In this document: one piece after another, positions 34,312 to 41,958 of the stretch | How the letters are laid out: each line of letters begins with the position of its first letter | Numbering within the stretch: the first letter of the stretch is position 1 | From: CAZUZD01 sp964624465 | GTDB lineage: Bacteria; Planctomycetota; Planctomycetia; Isosphaerales; Isosphaeraceae | Direction: 5' to 3' | Length of the DNA: 45,890 nucleotides | NCBI GenBank assembly: GCA_964624465.1 | Contig: CAZUZD010000013.1 | Location: 1-45,890, forward strand | Program-made: the position numbers and the translations under genes | The notes under the pieces: generated by a model | What the model saw: the letters and a program-made list of their open reading frames with translations, nothing else | Database searches by the model: none | What the model was told of the DNA's origin: nothing

Positions 34312-35505
34312 TCAGGCCGAGAGCGGCTCGGCGGCCGGCTCGTGCGCCGAGGGGTGTCGGGGCAGGTCGACGACGAACGTGCTGCCGGAGTCGGGCACGG
34401 TGGTCACCCGCACCCGGCCGCCGTGCAGCTCGACGAACGTCTTGACCAGGCACAGGCCCAGGCCGAGCCCGCGCTTGCCGAACTGGTACTCGCCCGAGGA
34501 GTGGTGCATGGCGTCGAAGCCGGTGAAGAACGGCTCGAAGAGGTGCGATTGCTCGATCGGGCCGATGCCGATGCCCGAGTCCTCGATGCGGATCTGCACC
34601 CAGTCCGGGCCGATCGGGCCGGCGCCGACGCGGATGGCGCCACCGTCGGGGGTGAACTTGATGGCGTTGATGACCAGGTTGCGGAGGATGTCGGCCACCT
34701 TCTCCGGGTCGAGGTCGGCGGCGCCCAGGTCGGGCTCGATCTGCACGTCGACGCTCAGGTGCCGCGCGGCCAGGAACGGCTGCAGGTCCTCGACCACGTC
34801 GCGGATCAACGCGGCCAGGTCGACCCGACGGAGGTCGAGGGTGGCGCCGAAGCGGTCGGCCCGCAGGAGCTTGACCATGCGCTCGACGGTGCCGGCGAGC
34901 CGGCGGCCGGCGCGCTCGATGCGATCCAGCCAGGCCCGCTCGACGGGGGTGGCGGTCTCGGCCTTGCTCAGCCGCCAGAGGTCGACCATGCCGAGGACCA
35001 CGGCCACGGGGGTGTTCAGCTCGTGGCTGGCGACCTCGATGAACGAGCGCTTCAGGCGGTCGGCCTCGAGCAGCCGGGCGTTGCTGGCCTGGAGCTCGGC
35101 GATCAGCCGGCGGCGCTCGACGATCAGGTCGTGCTGCTCGACGGCCTGGCGGACGACGGTGGCGATCTCCTCGGGCTCCCACGGCTTCGTGAGGTAGCGG
35201 TAGACGTTCCCCTCGTTGATGGCGTCGATCACCGCCTTGATGTCGGCGTAGCCGGTGAACAGCAGCCGGGTGGCGTCGGGCCGGATCCGCTTGGCGCGGC
35301 GGAGGAACTCGACGCCGGTCATCTCGGGCATCCGCTGGTCGGTCATGATGACCGGCGGGTCGACCTCCTCGAGCGCCTCCAGCGCGTCGGTGCCCCGCTC
35401 GAAGGTCAGCACGCGGTACTCGCGGCGGAACAGGTCGTGGACCGACCGGAGCACCTCGGGCTCGTCGTCGACGACCAGCAGGGTGGGCCGGGGAGGAGGG
35501 CTCAT
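34312..35505 (-). CDS. Receiver-histidine kinase hybrid, 397 aa
   Basis: A cytoplasmic two-component protein. The N-terminal receiver (1-120) has Asp13/Asp14, the phospho-acceptor Asp56 (MTDQRMPEMTG) and Lys107 (LTKPWEP). A short coiled coil leads to the dimerisation domain with His161 (VASHELNTPV). The ATPase follows with N280 (NLVINAIKFTPDGG), G1 DSGIGIG and G2 GLGLGLCL. There is no membrane segment or sensor domain. Its start overlaps the stop of the upstream pseudo-receiver/HATPase gene (ATGA at 35,502-35,505), so the two are translationally coupled and probably work together. Confidence 0.94.
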   Translation of the reverse strand: MSPPPRPTLLVVDDEPEVLRSVHDLFRREYRVLTFERGTDALEALEEVDPPVIMTDQRMPEMTGVEFLRRAKRIRPDATRLLFTGYADIKAVIDAINEGNVYRYLTKPWEPEEIATVVRQAVEQHDLIVERRRLIAELQASNARLLEADRLKRSFIEVASHELNTPVAVVLGMVDLWRLSKAETATPVERAWLDRIERAGRRLAGTVERMVKLLRADRFGATLDLRRVDLAALIRDVVEDLQPFLAARHLSVDVQIEPDLGAADLDPEKVADILRNLVINAIKFTPDGGAIRVGAGPIGPDWVQIRIEDSGIGIGPIEQSHLFEPFFTGFDAMHHSSGEYQFGKRGLGLGLCLVKTFVELHGGRVRVTTVPDSGSTFVVDLPRHPSAHEPAAEPLSA

Positions 35506-36416
35506 CGGCCGGGCCGCCCGGGCAGCGAGGAGGAGGGGGCCGGCTCGGGCGCCGACTTCGGCTCCGAGCCCGGCGGCGGCGTCTGGAACGGCGCCGGGAA
35601 CCGCTTGATGAGCGTGACCTCGTTGCCGCGGGCGTTGTGCCGCAGCTCGTCGAGCATGCCGCGGGCGATCAGCAGGCCGAAGCCCCCCTCGCGGAGGCCC
35701 AGGTCCTCGCGGACGTCCAGGTGCGCCAGGGGGTCGTCGCTGCTGGCGGCGTGCGGCAGGTCGCGGGGGTTGAAGCCGGCGCCCTGGTCGCGGACGACGA
35801 TCTCGACGCGGTCCTGGTAGATCCGGAGCGTGACCAGCACCAGCTGCTCGGCGCGCCGGCGGTTGCCCCACTCGATGGCGTTGAGGCCCATCTCCATGAA
35901 CGCCTGGCGGAGCTGGCCGATCTGCTCGATGGTCAGGGGGGTGCGGCGGCTCAGCTCGGTGACGAACTCGTTGACGTCGGAGAGGAACTCGGCCTCGCTG
36001 TTGAGCTCCAGCGTCACCTCGCCGCGCATCTGGCCGGCGATCAGCCGGTCGCGCCAGGCCCGCGCCGTGGCCAGGGCGGCGTCGACCTTGGGGGCGTCGA
36101 ACGGCTTGGCCAGGTGGGCATTTGCCCCGACGCGGAAGCCGCGGCGGCGGATCGTCGAGCTGTCGAGGTCGACCAGCAGGATCACCGGCGCGGTCATGAT
36201 CCGGTCGTCGCACCGCAGCCGGCGGCAGAGGTCGAAGCCGTCGGTGTCGGGCAGGCGCTCGGCGAGCAGGATCAGCTCGGGCTGGATCATGTGGGCCAGC
36301 GTCAGGGACGCCTGACCGGTGCGGGCCTGGACCGGCCGGATGCCGCGCAGTCGCAGCAGGGCGGCGAGCGCCTCGGCGTCGCCGGGGTCGGCCTCGATGA
36401 TCAGGGCCAGCCTCAT
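35502..36416 (-). CDS. Pseudo-receiver fused to an anti-sigma-type HATPase, 304 aa
   Basis: The N-terminal ~120 residues follow the receiver fold, with acidic residues Glu8/Asp10 and the conserved Lys104 (AKPFD). The phospho-acceptor position is Ala52 (LILLAERLPDTDG; codon 36,263-36,261), so normal Asp phosphorylation is not possible. Residues ~140-265 form a RsbW/HATPase_c_2-like domain: MEMGLNAIEWGN (N-box), VRDQGAGFNP and EGGFGLLIARGMLDEL. A Pro/Ser tail ends the protein. The ATG at 36,416 is favoured by GGGAGG eight bases upstream. It is coupled to the receiver-histidine kinase downstream. Partner-switching or phospho-independent signalling is inferred. Confidence 0.88.
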   Translation of the reverse strand: MRLALIIEADPGDAEALAALLRLRGIRPVQARTGQASLTLAHMIQPELILLAERLPDTDGFDLCRRLRCDDRIMTAPVILLVDLDSSTIRRRGFRVGANAHLAKPFDAPKVDAALATARAWRDRLIAGQMRGEVTLELNSEAEFLSDVNEFVTELSRRTPLTIEQIGQLRQAFMEMGLNAIEWGNRRRAEQLVLVTLRIYQDRVEIVVRDQGAGFNPRDLPHAASSDDPLAHLDVREDLGLREGGFGLLIARGMLDELRHNARGNEVTLIKRFPAPFQTPPPGSEPKSAPEPAPSSSLPGRPGR

Positions 36417-36497
36417 CGGCAGCCTCCCCACCGGTCGAGCGCGACCTGGATGCCGACGGCGCCCGTTCGCGGTGGGCTCGACCGCCGGCGCCTGGGC

Positions 36498-37493
36498 TCA
36501 GGTATGCAGCTCGACGACGTCCGCGTCATGCAGCTCGTGGTCCCGCTTGACGGTCTGGCCCTCGAAGACGCCGGTGCCCCAGAGCTTGGCGAACTTGAGG
36601 GTGTGCTCCAGGTCGCGATGGATCGTGCGGGCCAGATCCAGGACGGTGCTGCCGGCCGGCACGGTGAAGGGGTGGGCGCGATCGACGGGCTTCCCGGGGA
36701 CTTTCGTGTAAATCCTTATGACCCCGAGCAAATCGTACGCCGCCCGCCGCAGTTCGTCCAGACCCAGCCCGACCACGGCCGAGGCCGGCACCGTCGGCCC
36801 GAACCGGTCACCGAACCACTCCCGCACGACCTCGAGCCGGTCGGCCGCCCCGGGCGCGTCGAGCTTGTGCGCCACCAGGGCCGTCGGCACGTGGATGATC
36901 GCCTCGTCCTCGGCGTCGTGCGGCAGGGTTCCGACCAGCTCGGTGTGCACCTCGGCCAGCCGCCGCACGGCCGCCTCGGCGGCGTCCGGGCCGTCGTCGT
37001 CGCCCAGGTCCACCACCAGCAGCGCGGCGTCGGCCGAGCGCACGATCGACGGCAGCCAGGGCTCCAGGAACTCCGGCGCCACCGGCGGCAGGTCGACGAG
37101 CTGCACCATCACGTCGTCGTAAGGCATCATCCCGGGCTGGGGCGCGCGGGTGGTGAACGGGTAGGCGGCGACCTCGGGGTGCGCATGCGTGAGCGCCTTG
37201 AGGAGGGCACTCTTGCCGGCGTTCGGGCCGCCGATCAGGACGACCTGGCCGGCCCCGTCGCGCGGCACCTTGTGGCTCACGCCCGACTTCTTGCCGCCGC
37301 GGGCCCCCTCGGCCAGCTCGTCGCGGGCGCGGCTGATCTTCTGCTTCAGGTCCGACTGGAGCTTCTCGGTCCCCTTGTGCTTGGGCAGGATCCGGAACAG
37401 CTCGCGGAGCAGCTCCAGCCGCTCGGCCGGGGTGCCGGCGCGGCGGAGCTCGTCCTCGACCTTGCTGTACTGCGGGGGCAGGTTCGCCGGCAT
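36498..37493 (-). CDS. DRG/Obg-like GTPase with C-terminal TGS domain, 331 aa
   Basis: A P-loop GTPase of the Obg-HflX superfamily. A helical N-terminus (1-70, Lys/Arg-rich) precedes the P-loop GGPNAGKS (88-95), switch residues AYPFTTRAP, a G3 of DLPP instead of the usual DLPG, and HKLD (209-212) in place of NKxD. Residues ~258-331 are a TGS domain (IYTKVPGKP, HPFTVPAGSTVLDLARTIH, LWGTGVFEGQTV). The arrangement matches DRG-type proteins of archaea and eukaryotes and related bacterial relatives. It lies between the TlpA-type thioredoxin gene and the pseudo-receiver gene on the same strand. A ribosome- or RNA-linked role is inferred from the TGS domain. Confidence 0.88.
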   Translation of the reverse strand: MPANLPPQYSKVEDELRRAGTPAERLELLRELFRILPKHKGTEKLQSDLKQKISRARDELAEGARGGKKSGVSHKVPRDGAGQVVLIGGPNAGKSALLKALTHAHPEVAAYPFTTRAPQPGMMPYDDVMVQLVDLPPVAPEFLEPWLPSIVRSADAALLVVDLGDDDGPDAAEAAVRRLAEVHTELVGTLPHDAEDEAIIHVPTALVAHKLDAPGAADRLEVVREWFGDRFGPTVPASAVVGLGLDELRRAAYDLLGVIRIYTKVPGKPVDRAHPFTVPAGSTVLDLARTIHRDLEHTLKFAKLWGTGVFEGQTVKRDHELHDADVVELHT

Positions 37494-37528
37494 CGCGGCC
37501 TCGCTTCCGGTCGGGCAGACCCGGGGGT

Positions 37529-38899
37529 TCAGTCCCCTGGCTTGGCCTTCGGCTGAGCCTTCGCGGCCTCGGCACCGATGGGCTTGCCGGCGATCAGGGC
37601 CGCGATGTCGGCCTCGATCCGCTCGCCGATGCCCGGCTCGTAGCCGACGTGCACGGCGCGGACGGTGCCGGTGGCGTCGAGCAGCACCAGGGTCGGCAGG
37701 GCCTCGACCCCGAAGGCGTCGCCCACGAGCTGGTCGGGGTCGAGCGCCAGCCGCAGCACCGGGCCGCCGACGAGGTTGACCTTGAGGTCGGCCAGGGTCT
37801 TGTCGATCAGGGGGCGCAGGCCGCCGTCGTCGGGGTTGCGGTCCTGGCTGACGGCGACGATGAGCACCTTGTCGGCCTTCGACTTGGCCAGCCGGCCGGC
37901 CAGGGCCTGGAGCTCGGGCAGCTCCTCGCGGCAGGGGGGGCACCAGGTGGCCCAGAAGTCGAGCAGGACCACCTTGCCGGCCAGGTCGGCGGCGGTGAGC
38001 TTCCGCGTTTTGTCCCCCTCGACCACGCTGAGGGTGAACTCGGGGGCCGGCTTGCCGACCAGGGCGTGCTGGCCGCCGGCGGCCTCGGCGGGCGGCTCGG
38101 CCGGCTTGACCCGGGCGAACCCCGCCGGCGCGGCGGTCGCGAAGGTCTCGGCCGGGGGCGCGTCGGTCTGGATCGCGCCGCTGTCCCAGGCCAGGGTCAG
38201 GTCCGTGATCGTCGTCTTCGGCGGCGCCTTGGCCTGCAAGGCCGCCGGGGGCACCGCCACCTCGACCCGCCGCAGCAGCTTCGACCCGGGGTCGACCAGC
38301 AGGCGGTAGGCCAGATCCGGCCCTTGCTCCAGCCGCAGCACCTTCAGGGTGCGGCCGTCGATCGTGCGGTCGGGCTCCAGGCTCGGGGCCGCCCCCAGGC
38401 CGGCGAGCCGCTCGACGGCCTGATCGTCGGCCAGCAGGCTGAAGACGACGACCAGCGGACCCTGCGCCGGGCTGCCCAGCAGCATGGCGCCCAGCGGGCC
38501 GCCGCCGAGGGTGCCGGGGTTGATCTTCGCCGGCGCCGGCGTGGTGAAGTAGGTCTTCAGGGGGCCCAGGGCGTTGAGCACCTGCTTGCCGTCGCTGACG
38601 ACCCGCACGCCGTCGTGCTCCAGGGCGAAGCGGTTCGGGCGCTCGAACGCCAGGGGCACGGCGCTGACCTGCTCCTGCGCCACGCCGTTGACGGTCATCG
38701 CCGCCGTGAACCGGCCCTCGTCGCGATACCCCGGCAGCGCCCGGTAGGCCGCCGCCACCTCGCCGAGCAGGGCCGTCGCCGCCGGGTCGGCCGCCGGTCG
38801 GGCCGGCGGGTCGTCGGCGAGGACCGGGGCGCTCGCGGCGGCCAGCACGGCCAGCACGCTCAGCAGGAGTCGGTGTCGGGACGGCGGGCGTGGCGTCAC
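37529..38899 (-). CDS. Secreted TlpA-type thioredoxin with N-terminal lipoprotein-carrier-like domain, 456 aa
   Basis: An exported thiol-disulfide protein. A signal peptide (1-28) is followed by a ~200-residue domain (AAYRALPGYRDEGRF, RFALEHDGVRVVSDGKQVLNA, YRLLVDPGSKLLRRVEV) that looks like the LolA/DUF2092-type fold. A Pro/Ala linker leads to the thioredoxin domain (about 280-440) with VVLLDFWATWCPPCREELPE (Cys320, Cys323) and the cis-Pro in EALPTLVLLD. It is probably anchored or free in the periplasm, reducing or maturing exported proteins. A GTG start at 38,899 with GGAG upstream was chosen. RibBA is upstream on the same strand. Confidence 0.9.
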   Translation of the reverse strand: MTPRPPSRHRLLLSVLAVLAAASAPVLADDPPARPAADPAATALLGEVAAAYRALPGYRDEGRFTAAMTVNGVAQEQVSAVPLAFERPNRFALEHDGVRVVSDGKQVLNALGPLKTYFTTPAPAKINPGTLGGGPLGAMLLGSPAQGPLVVVFSLLADDQAVERLAGLGAAPSLEPDRTIDGRTLKVLRLEQGPDLAYRLLVDPGSKLLRRVEVAVPPAALQAKAPPKTTITDLTLAWDSGAIQTDAPPAETFATAAPAGFARVKPAEPPAEAAGGQHALVGKPAPEFTLSVVEGDKTRKLTAADLAGKVVLLDFWATWCPPCREELPELQALAGRLAKSKADKVLIVAVSQDRNPDDGGLRPLIDKTLADLKVNLVGGPVLRLALDPDQLVGDAFGVEALPTLVLLDATGTVRAVHVGYEPGIGERIEADIAALIAGKPIGAEAAKAQPKAKPGD

Positions 38900-38956
38900 G
38901 GGGAGGACTCCGGTCAGGTCGGATCGGATCGGACGGGGCAGGGGGGACCCTGGCGG

Positions 38957-40249
38957 TCAGGGCTTCGGGGTGCCGCAGTGGCCGCACGAGCCGTTGGTCG
39001 GCCCGACCGGGTCGGGCGTCGCGATCGGGCCGCCGGCCAGCGGCAGGATGTGGCCCATCTTGTCGCGCTTGGCGTCCATGTAGCAGCGCCGGTCGAGCTC
39101 CTCGGGGGCGATGATCGGCACCTGCTCGGTGACTTGCAGCTCGTACCCCTCGTAGACGAAGGCGTCGAGCTTCTTGGGGTTGTTCGTGAGCAGGCGGACG
39201 CGGGTCAGGCCCAGGTCCTTGAGGATCTGCAGGCCCACCCCGTAGTCGCGCGGGTCGGCCGGGAAGCCGAGGGCCAGGTTCGCCTCGACGGTGTCCATCC
39301 CCTGATCCTGGAGGGCGTACGCCTTGAGCTTCTGGATCAGGCCGATCCCGCGCCCCTCCTGCGGCAGGTAGACCAGGGCGCCCACCCCCTCCTGGGCGAT
39401 GGCGCCGAGGGCCAGGCGGAGCTGGTCGCCGCAGTCGCAGCGCAGGCTGTCGAGCAGGTCGCCGGTGAAGCACGACGAGTGCATCCGCACCACGGGGGCC
39501 TCGACCGAGCCCAGGTCGCCCATGACCAGGGCCACCGGCTCGTTGCCGGGCTCGTAGTCGACCGAGTAGCCGATGACGCGGGCCTTGCCCCAGCGGGTGG
39601 GCAGCTCGGCCTCGGCCTCGCGGTGCACCAGCTTCTCGCGGCGGCGGCGGTAGCGGATCAGGTCCTCGATCGAGACGATCGGCAGGTCGTGCGCCTCGGC
39701 CAGCTCGTGGAGCCGCTCCAGCCGGGCCATGCCGGTGCCGTCGGTGATCTCGCAGATGACCCCCGCCGGCGCCTTGCCCGCCAACCGAGCCAGGTCGACG
39801 GCCGCCTCGGTGTGCCCGGCCCGCCGCAGCACCCCGCCAAGCTTCGCCACCAGCGGGAACGTGTGCCCGGGACGCCGCAGGTCGCCGGGCCGGGTGGCGG
39901 GGTCGACCAGGGCCCGGATCGTGTTGGCGCGGTCGACGGCGCTGATGCCGGAGCCGTTCGAGACGTGGTCGACCGAGATCGTGTAGCCGGTGCGGAGCGG
40001 GTCGGTGCTGGAGTCGACCATTGCCGGCAGGCGGAGCCGCTCGGCGACCTCGGGCATGATCGGGGTGCAGAGCAGGCCGCGGCCGTGCTCGATCATGAAG
40101 GCGACCGTCTCGGGGGTGATCCCCTCGGCCGCCGCCACGAAGTCGCCCTCGTTCTCGCGGTGCTCATCGTCGACGACGATGACCACCCGGCCCTCGGCCA
40201 GCGCGGCGATCGCCGCCTCGATCCTCGAAAACGCTCGCGTCGTCGCCAT
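38957..40249 (-). CDS. ribBA: Bifunctional DHBP synthase / GTP cyclohydrolase II, 430 aa
   Basis: It starts both branches of riboflavin synthesis. The N-terminal DHBP synthase (about 1-205) shows DDEHRENEGDF and RRAGHTEAAVDL. The C-terminal GTP cyclohydrolase II has the zinc cysteines Cys260, Cys271 and Cys273 (HSSCFTGDLLDSLRCDCGDQ), LPQEGRGIGL and LLTNNPKK. The tail ends GSCGHCGTPKP, an extra Cys pair not needed for catalysis. The ATG at 40,249 follows GGGGGG. I saw no FMN riboswitch upstream; other rib genes are absent from the window. Confidence 0.96.
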   Translation of the reverse strand: MATTRAFSRIEAAIAALAEGRVVIVVDDEHRENEGDFVAAAEGITPETVAFMIEHGRGLLCTPIMPEVAERLRLPAMVDSSTDPLRTGYTISVDHVSNGSGISAVDRANTIRALVDPATRPGDLRRPGHTFPLVAKLGGVLRRAGHTEAAVDLARLAGKAPAGVICEITDGTGMARLERLHELAEAHDLPIVSIEDLIRYRRRREKLVHREAEAELPTRWGKARVIGYSVDYEPGNEPVALVMGDLGSVEAPVVRMHSSCFTGDLLDSLRCDCGDQLRLALGAIAQEGVGALVYLPQEGRGIGLIQKLKAYALQDQGMDTVEANLALGFPADPRDYGVGLQILKDLGLTRVRLLTNNPKKLDAFVYEGYELQVTEQVPIIAPEELDRRCYMDAKRDKMGHILPLAGGPIATPDPVGPTNGSCGHCGTPKP

Positions 40250-40421
40250 GATCGCCCCCCATCCGGCCGCCGCGGGGCGGTCGAGTTGCCCAATTGTAGG
40301 CAGCCCCCCGCCATTGTCCCACCCCCCTGGCGCGGCTCCGGCGGCCGACCCCTTGCCTTGTGAACCCCTGACCACTAGGATGGTGGGTGTTCAGAAGTGC
40401 ACGTCGGCGGAGGGCTTCACG

Positions 40422-41402
40422 ATGCCGGACGCGTTGTTCGAGGTGGAACCGCGGGAGCTGGTGCGGCTGGTGCGGGTCGCCCGCCGGGGTCCGGTGCTGC
40501 GGCCGTCGCCGACGGTGCCCGGCCTCTACGGCCTGGACCTGACGGCCGGCTGCGGCCACGGCTGCGCCTATTGCCCGTCGCGGTCGGCCGGCCGGTCGGC
40601 CGGCGACGACCGGGTGTACTTCGACCCCGAGACCGACGAGCGACTCGGCCCGGCCCTGGCCGCGCTCGGTCTGGCGGTACGACGGGTCGTCATGAGCCCG
40701 AGCAGCGACCCGCTCCCCCCCGACCGGGCGATCCGGTCCGTGGCCGTGCGGTGTGCCGATCGCATCCTTGCCGACGGCCGCGAGCTGACGATCCTGACCC
40801 GGGGCCGGGTGCCCCGGGCCCTGATCGACGTGCTGGCCGCGCACCCCGACCGCGCCACGGTGGCCATCGGGCTGACCAGCCTGAGCAAGACCGTGACCCG
40901 CGCCCTGGAGCCCCGGGCCGCCGCGCCGAGCGTCCGGCTGCGGGACCTGGCCCGGCTGGCCGCCGCCGGCATCGACGTCGAGGCGCGGCTGGAGCCCCTG
41001 ATCGTGGGCCTGACCGACACCCGCGAGAACCTCCGGCCCCTGCTGGGCGCCCTGGCCGAGGCCGGCGTGACCCGCGTGGTCGCCCACCACCTGTACCGCC
41101 ACGCCGCCGCCACCCCGCGGCTGCTCGAGGCCCTGGCGCCCCTGGGCCTGGCCGAGCGGATCGAAGACGACTTCGCCGGCGGCCCGGCGTTCACCCTCGG
41201 CACCACCGGCCTGACCAAGCACTACCCGGTCGCCACTCGCCAGGAGGGCCTGGCCCGCGTCATCGCCTGGGGCGCCGAGTTCGGCCTGACCGTCACCACC
41301 GGCGCCGCCCAGAACCCCGACCTGCACCGCCCCGACCCGATCCAGATCCGCCCCCCCGCCCGGGCCCTCGCCACCCCCACCGAGCTGGCCGCCGCCTCGT
41401 GA
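40422..41402 (+). CDS. SplB-like radical SAM protein, 326 aa
   Basis: A radical SAM enzyme of the COG1533 (spore-photoproduct-lyase-like) group. The [4Fe-4S] ligands are Cys44, Cys48 and Cys51 (LDLTAGCGHGCAYCPSR). The pattern VMSPSSDPLPPDRAI, ELTILTRGRVPRALID and VAIGLTSLSK is typical of the group, whose substrates are mostly unknown. The ATG at 40,422 has GGAGGG 10 bases upstream. It is divergent from ribBA (173 bases between starts). DNA repair cannot be assumed. Confidence 0.85.
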   Translation: MPDALFEVEPRELVRLVRVARRGPVLRPSPTVPGLYGLDLTAGCGHGCAYCPSRSAGRSAGDDRVYFDPETDERLGPALAALGLAVRRVVMSPSSDPLPPDRAIRSVAVRCADRILADGRELTILTRGRVPRALIDVLAAHPDRATVAIGLTSLSKTVTRALEPRAAAPSVRLRDLARLAAAGIDVEARLEPLIVGLTDTRENLRPLLGALAEAGVTRVVAHHLYRHAAATPRLLEALAPLGLAERIEDDFAGGPAFTLGTTGLTKHYPVATRQEGLARVIAWGAEFGLTVTTGAAQNPDLHRPDPIQIRPPARALATPTELAAAS

Positions 41403-41701
41403 ACGCCGCTCGGCTCGCGAAGCTTCGAACTCCGTGTGGCGGTGGCCTGCGAATCGTCCACGTCCGGGGTGCCCGGGTTCCGCGTGCGGAGCCCGGTTGC
41501 GGAGGCCTGCGAGTCGTTGTGGCCACCCTTTGCCCCGGCGACGGCACACGGAGACTCGGTTGGAAGCTGGGGGATCCGGGCTCCGAGGACGGAACCCGGG
41601 CACCCTGGAGGATGGGTCTGCTGTCGGGGGGGGGGGCCGCGCCGGCCGGGCCCCCCCCCCGCCCCCGCCCCCGCGCCACGGGCCGCGCGGGGGGGGGGGC
41701 G

Positions 41702-41711
41702 NNNNNNNNNN
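41702..41711. other. Sequence gap (10 N)
   Basis: Ten unresolved bases within a G/C-homopolymer stretch; the true length of missing sequence is unknown. Confidence 0.98.
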
Positions 41712-41895
41712 GCGTCGGCACAGGGTGACTGGGTTGGACTCTGGGGTATCGGGGCTCCGCTGAGGTAACGCGGGCACCCTGGAGGATGTGTCTGCTGTCG
41801 GGCGTATCCGCGGCAGCGTCGGCCTCCGCGACCGGAGCTGAAGCCGTGCGAATGGCACGTTGGGCTGGTCGCGCGTCCGGTATCCGCCCCCGCGT

Positions 41896-41926
41896 GGCGG
41901 ATGACGCTGCCGCTGATCCGCCCGAC
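41896..41926 (-). repeat. GTCGGGCGGAT-type palindrome copy
   Basis: On the minus strand GTCGGGCGGATCAGCGGCAG continues CGTCATCCGCC, differing at two positions from the 13.2-kb copies. A degenerate inverted partner begins at 41,797. Confidence 0.7.
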
Positions 41927-41958
41927 GAAACTCCGGCAAACGCCGAGGATCCAGGCGC

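Larger units (their letters stand above)
41403..41958. other. Low-complexity intergenic region with assembly gap
   Basis: No gene. It contains the ten-N gap at 41,702-41,711 flanked by G and C homopolymers (41,630-41,700). Two diverged copies of a segment ending GGGCACCCTGGAGGATGGGT lie on either side of the gap (about 41,540-41,625 and 41,715-41,800). Palindrome copies lie at 41,797-41,824 (degenerate) and 41,896-41,926. Confidence 0.7.

Noticed and set aside
40250..40421. FMN riboswitch upstream of ribBA
   Set aside because: The short divergent gap lacks the conserved FMN-element sequences.
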